From assembly GCA_030065175.1 (NCBI GenBank), contig JASJDH010000010.1, positions 1 to 35,746 of the forward strand: 35,746 bases of DNA, in the 5' to 3' direction. Source of the stretch: Leptolyngbyaceae cyanobacterium MO_188.B28 (GTDB lineage Bacteria > Cyanobacteriota > Cyanobacteriia > Phormidesmidales > Phormidesmidaceae). The first letter of the stretch is position 1; every line of letters starts with the position of its first letter. Below are positions 25,017 to 33,264 of this stretch, piece by piece. The notes below the pieces were generated by a model, which worked only from the letters and a program-made list of their open reading frames with translations, was not told the DNA's origin and did not search any database. The position numbers were made by a program, and so were the translations under genes.

Positions 25017-25532
25017 ATGGTTGCTCCATTAGAAATTGACCCAACAACTAACATCGGTCACCGCCTTTTGGGCAAGACATATTTATCTATTCAGCGCGAC
25101 CAGCACGTTCCTTTCCAGGTTTGGCTGCTAGAGAATCCCAACAGTTTCATGCCGCTACCAGGCAACATCACCCTGCCCAATCATGACTGCCTGCACCTAC
25201 TGCTCAATCGCGGTTTCTCCCCAGAAGAGGAGGCGTTCATTCTGGGCTTCACCATGGGAAACGACTTGAACACCAGATGGCTGCATACTCTACTGTTCAA
25301 GTTGGCCAGCCAACGCTTCTATCCCAAAAAGTATAAATTCAACCGCGAACACCTAAAACGATTTGACCTGGGTTTCCTCTACGGTCGCCAGATAGCTCGG
25401 ATCCACCCCAATCTCAACCACTTTGATTTCTTGGCGTATGCTCACTACCGCATTAATGAAGTGCGTCATATGACTGGCATTCGAATGCAGACTCTCCAAC
25501 AGCTCTGGGAGACCGAACGCCTGCCAAGCTGA
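25017..25532 (+). CDS. Small Coq4-like protein with HDxxH-x11-E motif
   Basis: 171 residues from ATG 25017, chosen over the track's GTG at 25011 because GAGG lies 7 nt before it. Residues 56-72 read HDCLHLLLNRGFSPEEE: His56, Asp57, His60 and Glu72 fit exactly the zinc-binding HDxxH-x11-E motif of Coq4, the quinone-biosynthesis protein. Helical segments follow, including FILGFTMGND and FDLGFLYGRQIARIHPN. Coq4 is usually ~220 residues or more, so this one is short. It is the last of four same-strand genes. Cyanobacteria make plastoquinone, not ubiquinone, so its role would differ. The motif is seen; homology is inferred. Confidence 0.6.
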   Translation: MVAPLEIDPTTNIGHRLLGKTYLSIQRDQHVPFQVWLLENPNSFMPLPGNITLPNHDCLHLLLNRGFSPEEEAFILGFTMGNDLNTRWLHTLLFKLASQRFYPKKYKFNREHLKRFDLGFLYGRQIARIHPNLNHFDFLAYAHYRINEVRHMTGIRMQTLQQLWETERLPS

Positions 25533-25654
25533 TGTGTATTCAGGCCGCAATATGATTAACGCTCTTCAATCACTCTAGGCAGAGGAAAACTGAGGCCACT
25601 CCTTCGGAGCAGCCCTTGGGATAGTCCCTTTGAAGAGATTCATAATCGTGATCA

Positions 25655-25809
25655 GGGGAAACTGTCAGAACTGAGATCTCAAGATTAGTTATTGAAAAAG
25701 AAAACCTGGATGAAGCTCTAAAAGTATTAATTCTTCGTTGCACTTAATGAGAATCTTCTCAACATTATTGAGAATAACAAAATGAGTACTGAGTTCTGAC
25801 ACTTTCTCC
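25655..25809. repeat. 155 bp MITE-like element (TGTCAGAACTGA ends)
   Basis: GGGGAAACTGTCAGAACTGAG (left) and the complement of CTGAGTTCTGACACTTTCTCC (right) are inverted ends with a few mismatches. The left end also resembles the IS6-like terminal segments at 2657 and 29482. The 85 aa ORF at 25689-25946 crosses the right end and is rejected. The rest of 25533-26063 shows no gene; a single TTAACGCTCTTC lies at 25555. Confidence 0.55.
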
Positions 25810-26063
25810 ACACAGCTCGGATTGTTGACTAAGTTGCTCCTTCTATGGAAATCGGCGATCAGAATATTGGATGAACGTACAGGCACACCTTTTATAGCAT
25901 TTCCTGATTGAGTTGAATACACTTTGGACTTGGGATGCTCTAACAACCATACTCTGAGGCAAAGACTGTATTCAACGCGAATGAGAACCGCTATAACTTC
26001 ATTGACTTGTTAACTGATAGAGTCTTTCAGCGGGAAATCGTCCAGGAGATAAGAGACAAAGGA

Positions 26064-27989
26064 CTACTGCTGGTGGATGGGAATCTCAATGGAGAACTCA
26101 GTCCCTTGACTGGGGGTTGAAGCGCAAGTTAACGTTCCCTGATGTTTATCCACAACAATTTGATAGCTGATCGACAACCCTAAGCCGGTTCCCTTCCCCA
26201 CGGGTTTGGTGGTAAAGAAGGGATTGAATAACTGCGACTTAATCTTTTCCTCAATCCCTGAGCCATTATCCTCAATGCGAATGGCTATTCGAGTATCCTG
26301 GGAAGTCCCTCGATCCCCCCCTTCCAGTACTTCAGTCCGAATCCGGATACAGGGTGGGGGGAGCGGAGGGGGAGGCGTGAGCGTGGCGGCGGTGTAAACG
26401 GGGAGTACGGAGGCGTTGATTTGAGACTGAGCGGAGCGGTTGGAACCGTTAGGTAGAACGTGTTTATCGCCGATCATAGCTGTCTCTACGCCTTTTATCT
26501 GCACTGGCCTATTCGTCCTCGTTTTTTCTAAAGCGTCAATTGCATTACTCAGAATATTCATGAAAACCTGGTTGAGCTGAGAGGGGTAACATTCCACCAA
26601 CGGTAAATCGCCATACTCCCTAATCACCTCAATCGCCGAATAACCCTGCCTTGCTTTCAGACGATGCTTCAAGAGAAGTAAAGTGCTATCAATGCCCTCA
26701 TGAATATCCACAGATTTTAGATCTGACTGATCCAAGCGGGAAAAATTTCTGAGGGACAGGACGATTTCTCTAATCCGCTCAGCCCCAATCTGCATGGACC
26801 CCAATAATTTCTGCAGATCTTCAACCAGAAAGTCTAATTCCATGGTCTGCTGCAGAGCCTGAATTTCAGGGTTAGGGGTAGGATACGTCTTTTGATAAAG
26901 ATGAATCAACTCCAGTAGGTCTTGGAAGTATGCTTGCGCAGGCCGGAGATTGCTATAGATGAAGCTGACTGGATTATTTATTTCATGGGCGACCCCTGCA
27001 ACCATTTGACCCAGCCCAGACATTTTTTCAGCTTGAACCAATTGAGATTGGGTTGTTTGCAGTGTCTTGAGCGCTTGGGTTAACTTTTGTGATTTGGCTC
27101 GTTCACTGGCTTCGCTATCTCGCAGGGCCATTTCCACTTGTTTACGCCGCTCAAAAACGAAACCAAAGGTGGTTGACAGAAATCCGATTTCATTTGTGGG
27201 CATTGCCGCAGGCGGATCAAAGCCCCCGTTCTCTTTACTGGATATGACAGCTTGATGGAGGCGATTTAGCGGCCCCAAAACAACCCTTTGAATCAATATC
27301 CCTATCACTAAAAGGATGACGACATTCCCGGCGAGTAGAGTCAAGATTGTGGTCCAAAAAGTCCGCCAGACTTTTCGGCGAATGCGGTTGAGGTCCAGGA
27401 TGGCGATCACTAGTCCCCGCCGTCCTTGCATCTCAAACAAAACACTGCTGAAGGGCATCAGTTGGGCCAGAACAGGTTTCCCATCCAAAATCATTTGGAG
27501 GGAATCCTCAACACCGCTGCTAGCCGCTTGTTCTAAGGCTAAGGCCAACTCAGGGTGTAAGGCGGTGTAACGAGAGTTGTTCAGTGCCTGTGAGCTGTGG
27601 GCTAGGGTCAAATAGTCAGGGGTGACAATGGCAATCTCATCCACCGCTGGTAAGGTAGCGTAATTTTCCACCACCCGTTGCAGCATGCTGGTGTAGCCAA
27701 CTTCAATCGGGCCTTCTGTAGCAAACTCTAGACCTTGAGTAATGGACTGAGCGTGTTCGACTACCTGCTTTTCTAAGCCAGTTTGAATCAAGCGAAAACT
27801 GCCCCAAGCCATCGTCAGCCCGACCGTAGTAAGAGCGGCCCCAAACCCAATCAGGAGTTGTTTGGATAGACTTAACTTAACTGGAAATGCTTCAGATCCG
27901 TTACTAATATCCTCAAACTTCAGAAATTTTCTTTCAAAGACCCTACCAATAGAGTGGCTATCAAATAGTCGATAAAATCTACTTTGCAT
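26064..27989 (-). CDS. Membrane sensor histidine kinase paired with a binding protein
   Basis: 641 residues. A ~40-residue cytoplasmic start, helix about 43-66, periplasmic domain about 67-205, helix about 210-234, HAMP-like about 235-290, coiled coil about 285-325, His335 in AGVAHEINNP, N-box ILSNAIDALE near 482, G1 EDNGSGI near 574 and G2 GTGLGLSIS near 602. Between N-box and G1 lies an unusual ~60-residue insertion containing TPPPPLPPP, absent from the other two kinases here. The gene starts 20 bp after the binding-protein gene on the same strand, so the two are probably co-transcribed and the lipoprotein may present ligand to the periplasmic domain. No response regulator is adjacent. Confidence 0.9.
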   Translation of the reverse strand: MQSRFYRLFDSHSIGRVFERKFLKFEDISNGSEAFPVKLSLSKQLLIGFGAALTTVGLTMAWGSFRLIQTGLEKQVVEHAQSITQGLEFATEGPIEVGYTSMLQRVVENYATLPAVDEIAIVTPDYLTLAHSSQALNNSRYTALHPELALALEQAASSGVEDSLQMILDGKPVLAQLMPFSSVLFEMQGRRGLVIAILDLNRIRRKVWRTFWTTILTLLAGNVVILLVIGILIQRVVLGPLNRLHQAVISSKENGGFDPPAAMPTNEIGFLSTTFGFVFERRKQVEMALRDSEASERAKSQKLTQALKTLQTTQSQLVQAEKMSGLGQMVAGVAHEINNPVSFIYSNLRPAQAYFQDLLELIHLYQKTYPTPNPEIQALQQTMELDFLVEDLQKLLGSMQIGAERIREIVLSLRNFSRLDQSDLKSVDIHEGIDSTLLLLKHRLKARQGYSAIEVIREYGDLPLVECYPSQLNQVFMNILSNAIDALEKTRTNRPVQIKGVETAMIGDKHVLPNGSNRSAQSQINASVLPVYTAATLTPPPPLPPPCIRIRTEVLEGGDRGTSQDTRIAIRIEDNGSGIEEKIKSQLFNPFFTTKPVGKGTGLGLSISYQIVVDKHQGTLTCASTPSQGTEFSIEIPIHQQ

Positions 27990-28009
27990 AGTTAGCTAAG
28001 AGAATCTTT

Positions 28010-29050
28010 TCAAGATTTCCCAAGTTCAATCGCAGCAACCACAGGCTTTGAATTCGTTGCAAAATCATCCCGCAGCACCCTGCTATGTCGCGAATCTGCG
28101 CTAAGTAATTGTTTTAGTTGCTGGGCGGCTTCTTGTAGACGGCCTCCAGGCAACATTCGCTGATTCATAGCGATATCGCCTGGTTTCAAACCGGCATAAT
28201 CCCGAGCAAACGAGTCAGCGCTTTGCCCAAGTTGGGCCGCTACGTCAACAAATACTTTGTCAGGCTCCTCGGCAATGACTTGCATCAAATCAAACCAAGC
28301 TAGGATGAACCGCTTGAATGCTTCCTTCTTCTTAACCACAACAGCGGACCGAGAAGCCAAACCATCAATCACCAGTGTGTCCACATCTTTAGTGGTATGG
28401 ATAATATTGCCGTCAGTCGCTTGTTTGATTTGGCTCAATAAGGGTTCCCAGGTTGCAGCGGCGTCAACTTTGCCTGTCTCCATGAGCTGTTGGGCGATCT
28501 CATTGGAAACGTTTTCAATAGCTACCTCTTCCGGCTTAATCTGGTTGGCCTGCAACGCTTCTAACAAAATGAGATGGTTCGCGGCGCCTAATTTAGCGGC
28601 GACTCGTTTACCCTTGAGATCTTCAACAGTGTGAATTTCAGATTGGGCTACGATCCCATCCGACCCATAAGACGTATCCGCCACCATAATAAAGACCGGG
28701 CTATCATTGCCTGGGTCAGCCTGCATCGCCACCGACAAGTTCATGAAAGAGGCGTCAATGGAGCCTCTGAGCAAGGCTCGGGCTGCATCCTGAGGGTTCG
28801 AGAAACGGACCAACTTGACGTCCAGCCCCCGATTCTCGAACAACCCAGCGGCCTGGGCATAGAGAACCACATCATATCCCGGCCAGTTGGTAATGCCCAC
28901 TTGTAGAGTTAAGTCATCGCCAGCCTTAAAACTGCATCCGTTAAGGGATAAGACAGATAGCAAGGAAACCAGAAATAAGGCGAGAAACCCCTTAAAAGAT
29001 GTTAACTTGGCTTTAATTTTTAGGAAGATAATTCTACGGGAGAAACGCAT
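28010..29050 (-). CDS. NMT1/SsuA-like periplasmic-binding lipoprotein
   Basis: 346 residues from ATG 29050, chosen because GAGG lies 8 nt upstream and the protein then opens with a normal signal peptide; the track begins at a TTG 13 codons earlier. The lipobox LSLNGC places the lipidated Cys at 39. The mature protein shows the ABC substrate-binding fold of the sulfonate/nitrate/thiamine-precursor group: TLQVGITNWPGYDVVLYAQAAGLFENRGLDVKLVRF, GSIDASFMNL, LKGKRVAAKLGAANHLIL, VDAAATWEP. No permease or ATPase gene is near. The downstream neighbour is a sensor kinase, which suggests a signalling rather than transport role. The ligand cannot be read. Confidence 0.85.
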   Translation of the reverse strand: MRFSRRIIFLKIKAKLTSFKGFLALFLVSLLSVLSLNGCSFKAGDDLTLQVGITNWPGYDVVLYAQAAGLFENRGLDVKLVRFSNPQDAARALLRGSIDASFMNLSVAMQADPGNDSPVFIMVADTSYGSDGIVAQSEIHTVEDLKGKRVAAKLGAANHLILLEALQANQIKPEEVAIENVSNEIAQQLMETGKVDAAATWEPLLSQIKQATDGNIIHTTKDVDTLVIDGLASRSAVVVKKKEAFKRFILAWFDLMQVIAEEPDKVFVDVAAQLGQSADSFARDYAGLKPGDIAMNQRMLPGGRLQEAAQQLKQLLSADSRHSRVLRDDFATNSKPVVAAIELGKS

Positions 29051-29143
29051 CTTAAGTACCTCGGGAAAATCATTGTCAAAGTAACTCAAGGGGAGAGGGA
29101 ATTTTCGGCGGATTTCATGTGGTAAATGATTTTACACACCCAC

Positions 29144-29302
29144 TTATCGCTCTTCTGTTACTCTACGAAGCTCAAAATTCCTGTATCACATGCCAGATAA
29201 GGGATTGAGCTTATTGAGAATAACAGAAAAGATAAAGGTTTGTATCCTTTGCATGGCGAGGGTTTGGGGGATCGATCCTCCGAGAGTGACAGAAGAGCGT
29301 TA
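29144..29302. repeat. 159 bp inverted-repeat element (CGCTCTTCTGTTACTCT ends)
   Basis: TTATCGCTCTTCTGTTACTCT (29144-29164) and AGAGTGACAGAAGAGCGTTA (29283-29302) are inverted with few mismatches. TTCTTCTGTTACTCT recurs at about 30200. The ends are related to those at 17449-17588. No gene is seen from 29051 to 29965. Confidence 0.55.
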
Positions 29303-29481
29303 TCCTTAACCTCGATTACCCAACTCTTCATAAAAAGATTGGGGGTCGGAATTCTCGATTACAGCCAAAGTGTTCCCTAAATTTGGCTAAGTTGACGTTT
29401 GATTTTCCTTTAGATGTAGATATATTCACTAGATTATTCACTAGATATAGATATATTTACTAGACGGTCATAAGTCCATCT

Positions 29482-29557
29482 GAAATTGTCAGAACTGACT
29501 CTTCAAATCTCAAATCTGCGCCAGAGAAACTTCTCTCTCCCTTCTTTTCTTCTTTAA
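29482..29557 (-). repeat. Solo terminal segment of the IS6-like element
   Basis: GAAATTGTCAGAACTGACTCTTCAAATCTCA and the following CT-rich run match 2661-2735. No transposase sequence accompanies it here. TTGTCAACAGTTGGTGA soon after (about 29575) also occurs near 12758 and, inverted, near 13678. Confidence 0.55.
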
Positions 29558-29965
29558 GATAGTATTGGCTCTTGTCAACAGTTGGTGAAGCAAAAACGTG
29601 ATATTTTGAATAAATTATCGATATGTCTGTGATTTTCTAATTTAGAGAGTTTTGGGCAATTTTAGAGGGCAAGAACGGGCAAATTTTGTCGTCAAAACAG
29701 GCTTATCTTATCTTAAGAGCGATCGCGTCAGACCATTGAGTGATAGGTAAGGATGGGGAGTGAGAGAGGGCCGCCGAAGCGGCGCAAACAGGACAGGAGG
29801 AAACGATATCTGAATAGACGGGGGGTAGACTTTAAATCAATCACTCTGATGAATTATGAGTAGTGAGTTCAACTCAAAGAATTCATCACTTTCCTTCTTT
29901 TGGCAATCCTTTCAGCGTTTTCGGTCAAAGCATGATGCCCCTTATTTGGCCGAAATTTAGGCTAA

Positions 29966-30148
29966 TTAGGAAAGCTCGGCTTCTGGATAGAGGCGCTCAG
30001 GGAGTAGCTTCCCTGCGATGACAGTCACAAGACACCCAATCGAACATCCAATGCAGTACAGCAATAGCACTGGCAACATCAGCGCTATGCCCATTAAATA
30101 CAATACGCTCATCACGAAATCAGATGGATCCCAATGAAACCAGGTCAT
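29966..30148 (-). CDS. Small membrane protein, 60 aa
   Basis: 60 residues, MTWFHWDPSDFVMSVLYLMGIALMLPVLLLYCIGCSIGCLVTVIAGKLLPERLYPEAELS. One or two membrane helices span about 12-46, with three cysteines, and a soluble acidic tail follows. ATG 30148 has GGAAAAG 5-6 nt upstream. No family is recognised. Kept because composition and start look natural, but it is short and alone. Confidence 0.4.
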   Translation of the reverse strand: MTWFHWDPSDFVMSVLYLMGIALMLPVLLLYCIGCSIGCLVTVIAGKLLPERLYPEAELS

Positions 30149-30369
30149 GACGCTTTTCCATACCTCTCTAACGGCAATCTATCGACACTCTGTCTAAACT
30201 TCTTCTGTTACTCTGGTCAAAAAAAATAGCTCAAATGCATACTTGGCAATACTTTGAGCACTTTTGTCATTTTCGGATACAACAAAAAAGAAAGTCAGTT
30301 CTAGCAAGGGTTTCAGATTTTACTCTATCTAAAGTGACATAAGAAGTCTAATTCAAGCTCTGAGTTTAA

Positions 30370-31000
30370 CTAAACATCTGAGGTAAGCCACTGGTTTTAC
30401 CAGTGCGACTTGAAAAGCTTTGAGCGTTCCGGGAGTAAAGTAACTCCCACGGTGGCTTGATGAGCCAATATCCGTAGGAGGAAATAACAATGTCGGAATT
30501 GTATCAAAGCCTTGCTCATTCCAAGTGGGACTGCAAGTATCATGTGGTGTTTGTCCCCAAATATCGACGTAAAGTGATGTTTGGGGAGATTCGCAAGTTT
30601 CTGGGACCGATTTTTCATGAATTGGCGCGCCAGAAGGAATGCCGGATCTTGGAGGGGCATTTGATGCCAGATCATGTTCATATGTGCATAGCGATTCCAC
30701 CAAAACATTCTGTGGCTTCAGTGATTGGTTTTATCAAGGGCAAAAGTGCGATGGCGATTGCTCGAGAGTTCAAAGGGAAGCAACGGAATTTTGCGGGTGA
30801 GCATTTCTGGGCGCGGGGGTACGCGGTTTCAACCGTAGGATTCGAATTAGAAGCTGTAAAGCGGTATATTCGCGAACAGGATATAGCAGATAAAGGGGGA
30901 CAATTCTAGAGACTGATTGAGACACCCCCGGCAAGGACATCCGCCTTTGAGGCGGTCACATTCATTAAGCCACCGGCTTTGCCGGGGGTGTCTGACTATC
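30370..31000 (+). mobile_element. IS200/IS605-family element (tnpA only)
   Basis: A left-end hairpin CACTGG TTTTA CCAGTG (30389-30405), tnpA, and a right end with two nested hairpins: CCGCCTTTGAGGCGG inside a 14 bp outer stem GACACCCCCGGCAA / TTGCCGGGGGTGTC (30921-30992). There is no tnpB. Ends of this family are not inverted repeats, so the borders are approximate. It is the only intact copy of three in the window. Confidence 0.8.
30490..30909 (+). CDS. tnpA: IS200-type Y1 HUH transposase TnpA
   Basis: 139 residues, full length for the family. It shows the HUH pair in HLMPDHVHMCI (His-x-His of the metal site), the opening block KYHVVFVPKYRRKV, and the C-terminal helix VKRYIREQ, which should carry the catalytic tyrosine. 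RBS AGGAGGAAATAACA precedes ATG. It cuts and joins single-stranded DNA at the element's hairpin ends. All key motifs are present, so activity is plausible. Confidence 0.9.
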   Translation: MSELYQSLAHSKWDCKYHVVFVPKYRRKVMFGEIRKFLGPIFHELARQKECRILEGHLMPDHVHMCIAIPPKHSVASVIGFIKGKSAMAIAREFKGKQRNFAGEHFWARGYAVSTVGFELEAVKRYIREQDIADKGGQF

Positions 31001-31021
31001 TGCCGACCTCAAAGCGTATGA

Positions 31022-31054
31022 AAAACTTAACAAAACGGCGCTTTAGCAGGCGCC
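31022..31054 (-). terminator. Terminator of the E2-like gene
   Basis: On the minus strand GGCGC ctgctaaa GCGCC followed by GTTTTGTTAAGTTTTT. The stem overlaps the stop codon of the gene. Confidence 0.55.
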
Positions 31055-31849
31055 TTCATGCAAAAAATCGAGGCCATAGCCCCGCTCAATCAGTTTTTTG
31101 AAATGTTGAGCGAAGCGAGCCGCAGGAGCCCCGTCAATAATGTCATGATCTACGCTGATGGTAATGCCTAGATATTCCCGGACGGCGATTTTTCTATGGG
31201 CCACGCCTGGTTTTTTGGTGACGCCGCCAAGGGTTATGTTGAGGGTGTAGCTGGTTAACGGAATGCCCCAACTCCGGCCTTCTCCAAACATACCCACGGC
31301 TGAAACCGCCACAGTGCCCAGATACTTCTTGACCAGGTGCGGACTCTGGCTAGTGAACCAATAAATCAGATCCCGCATAAAGGCAGGCAGCAGCAGCAAT
31401 CGTTGCACCATTTGCTTCCGCTGGAAACTCTCACTCTTCTCAGGATGATTCTGGATGGAATGAATTTCTGCCTCAATTTCCTGTAAGTTTTTTTTATTGG
31501 CGGCTCTGATGATGTGGGAAAAGGGGAATTTACGGTTCTCAAACGCAATCTCGATGAGGATGCTCACGTCTACCTGATCGAAGAGAATAAGCTGATTTCG
31601 CCAGTTTCGATAAGCATGCATTTGTTTGTTTTCATCCACCGCTCGTCCCAGGCAAAAGACGATAAACGCGGTTAAGGAAAGGGGGCGTCCCGTTTTAACT
31701 CTGTATTGACGAATTTGCCGACGGGTTTCAGTCACATCCACTTCCAACAAGCCATGGACCGTATGTTTACGGCGGCCAATACGCCCCGTATCAATGATGA
31801 GGGAACGCAGCTTCGGGAAGGGAATGACCTCGTAGTTATGTTGTTTCAT
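31043..31849 (-). CDS. Stand-alone 2-oxo-acid dehydrogenase E2-type acyltransferase domain
   Basis: 268 residues corresponding only to the catalytic domain of E2 acyltransferases; no lipoyl or subunit-binding domain precedes it. The chloramphenicol-acetyltransferase-like active site is complete: His235 in SVDHDIIDGAPAARF, with Asp239-Gly240 of HxxxDG. Also typical is NITLGGVTKKPGV near 204. A basic, aromatic insert RKQMVQRLLLLPAFMRDLIYWF at about 144-165 looks amphipathic. The family moves acyl groups from CoA or lipoate; acceptor unknown. No dehydrogenase subunits lie nearby, so it is probably not part of a standard complex. Confidence 0.8.
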   Translation of the reverse strand: MKQHNYEVIPFPKLRSLIIDTGRIGRRKHTVHGLLEVDVTETRRQIRQYRVKTGRPLSLTAFIVFCLGRAVDENKQMHAYRNWRNQLILFDQVDVSILIEIAFENRKFPFSHIIRAANKKNLQEIEAEIHSIQNHPEKSESFQRKQMVQRLLLLPAFMRDLIYWFTSQSPHLVKKYLGTVAVSAVGMFGEGRSWGIPLTSYTLNITLGGVTKKPGVAHRKIAVREYLGITISVDHDIIDGAPAARFAQHFKKLIERGYGLDFLHEGAC

Positions 31850-32214
31850 CCAATGTTATTTTATTCATGATGCCCAGTTTTAAACCATGCCATTCTGAGC
31901 GAACCAGACGTTGCGAAGACGCCCAAATGATTGTCCCAGCTAGATAGGCTATTGACAAAGAAGCCGCAAAAGCTTGGTTATTTGAAAAGTACCGTCGCCG
32001 ACTGGCAGGGCGCCATTTTGACTTCTCAAACATCCTCTTAAGGGTCTCCCTTCATCCATGACGGTTAGATTTCGATTCACTCCATTCAGCATTTCCTCCC
32101 ACCTTTGTCCGTTCACCCGACTCAAGCTGAAGGTGTGGTCGAGACTTTTCCTATGCTAGGTAAGTATATTGAGGAACTTGTGAGGAATCGCATCGATTGC
32201 CCTCTATCCCTAAC
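31850..32214. other. Gene-free stretch
   Basis: The 65 aa minus ORF at 31836-32033 overlaps the E2-like start and has no recognisable feature. Nothing is supported here. Confidence 0.4.
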
Positions 32215-32443
32215 GCGATCTCTGAGTCCAATAAATTTACGTAGCTTAATAAGCTCAAGCGAATGCTTCTTGATCATTTATAGCCGTGGATACAGCATTC
32301 CATACACCTATGACGCCAGCTCAAATATTGTCGATGTTTATGTGGGGCATCTTCGCAAGAAAATTGACAGTCATCTAATTGAAACCGTTCGAGTCGTCGG
32401 GTATCGGCTGCAGAATCAGGCGACAGACCTTTCAACCGAATAG
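32215..32443 (+). pseudogene. C-terminal fragment of OmpR-type response regulator
   Basis: SSNIVDVYVGHLRKKID...IETVRVVGYRL is the winged-helix recognition part of an OmpR/PhoB-type output domain. Upstream, MLLDHL and SRGYSIPY seem to continue the domain but in shifted frames, and no receiver domain exists. It is therefore a remnant. The first ~45 codons of the 112 aa track ORF are unrelated sequence. Confidence 0.7.
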
Positions 32444-32556
32444 GATCAACCAAAACGGCCATTGACATTTGATGAGTCACCCATGAGAAGATTTTCATAA
32501 ATGTTGGATAAATGATTGATATAACAAGCTAGCTAACTCAATACTAGAGAACACTG

Positions 32557-33264
32557 ATGCAGGTTATTGGACATCGTGGGGCGGCGGCGCTGGCGCCAGA
32601 AAACACTTGGGCCGGGTTTGATATGGCTTTATCAATTGGCGTTGACGCCATTGAAACAGACATCCGCGCCACCAGCGATGGGGAGTTAATCCTCATACAT
32701 GACGAATCCTTAGACAGGACGACCAATGGTAGCGGCATTGTGCATAAAACCCCTTGGTCTGTCATCAAGACCTTGGACGCTGGCTCGTGGTTTAGTGAAG
32801 CTTATCGGGGTGCGCCCGTCCCCCGACTGCGTGACACCTTAGAACACTATGGGCGACACACCCACTTGGACCTGGAGATTAAGCAATCCGGCGTCGAGTT
32901 TGAAGCGCTTAAAATGGTGCAAGACTTAGGTCTACAAGCGGCGGTCACCTTTACCTCGTTTGACTTTACCGTTGTGCAGCGGCTGAAGACAGAGGCTCCC
33001 GATATTCAAGCGGGTTGGCTTATGGCTGACATTAATCAAGGGAAGGTCATGACTGCTATTCAGGCCGGACTGAATCAGGTGTGCCCCGCGGCTAAAGGCC
33101 TATCGCCAGACTTGGTCTCCGAGTGGCGAGGTCTGGGGTTGGAGGTGAGAGCTTGGGGCGTGTCAGACCCGGATGTGATGATGTTGGCCCTCAACGCCGG
33201 GGTAGATGGTATGACGGTTGATTTTCCCCAGCTTTTGTTAAAGGCGCTTGGCAGGACCCCATAG
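32557..33264 (+). CDS. Glycerophosphodiester phosphodiesterase (GDPD)
   Basis: 235 residues, a full TIM-barrel GDPD. Metal and catalytic residues: His6-Arg7 (GHRGA), Glu15-Asn16 (APENT), Glu33 and Asp35 (IETDIRATSDG) and His48 (LIHDES). The C-terminal block VRAWGVSDPDVMMLALNAGVDGMTVDFP is standard. It cleaves glycerophosphodiesters to glycerol-3-phosphate and an alcohol. No signal peptide, so cytoplasmic. Its last 74 bp overlap, tail to tail, the end of the MFS gene on the other strand. Confidence 0.9.
   Translation: MQVIGHRGAAALAPENTWAGFDMALSIGVDAIETDIRATSDGELILIHDESLDRTTNGSGIVHKTPWSVIKTLDAGSWFSEAYRGAPVPRLRDTLEHYGRHTHLDLEIKQSGVEFEALKMVQDLGLQAAVTFTSFDFTVVQRLKTEAPDIQAGWLMADINQGKVMTAIQAGLNQVCPAAKGLSPDLVSEWRGLGLEVRAWGVSDPDVMMLALNAGVDGMTVDFPQLLLKALGRTP

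Noticed and set aside
25689-25946. 85 aa minus-strand ORF
   Set aside because: It overlaps the terminal repeat of the 155 bp element; no motif and no ribosome site.
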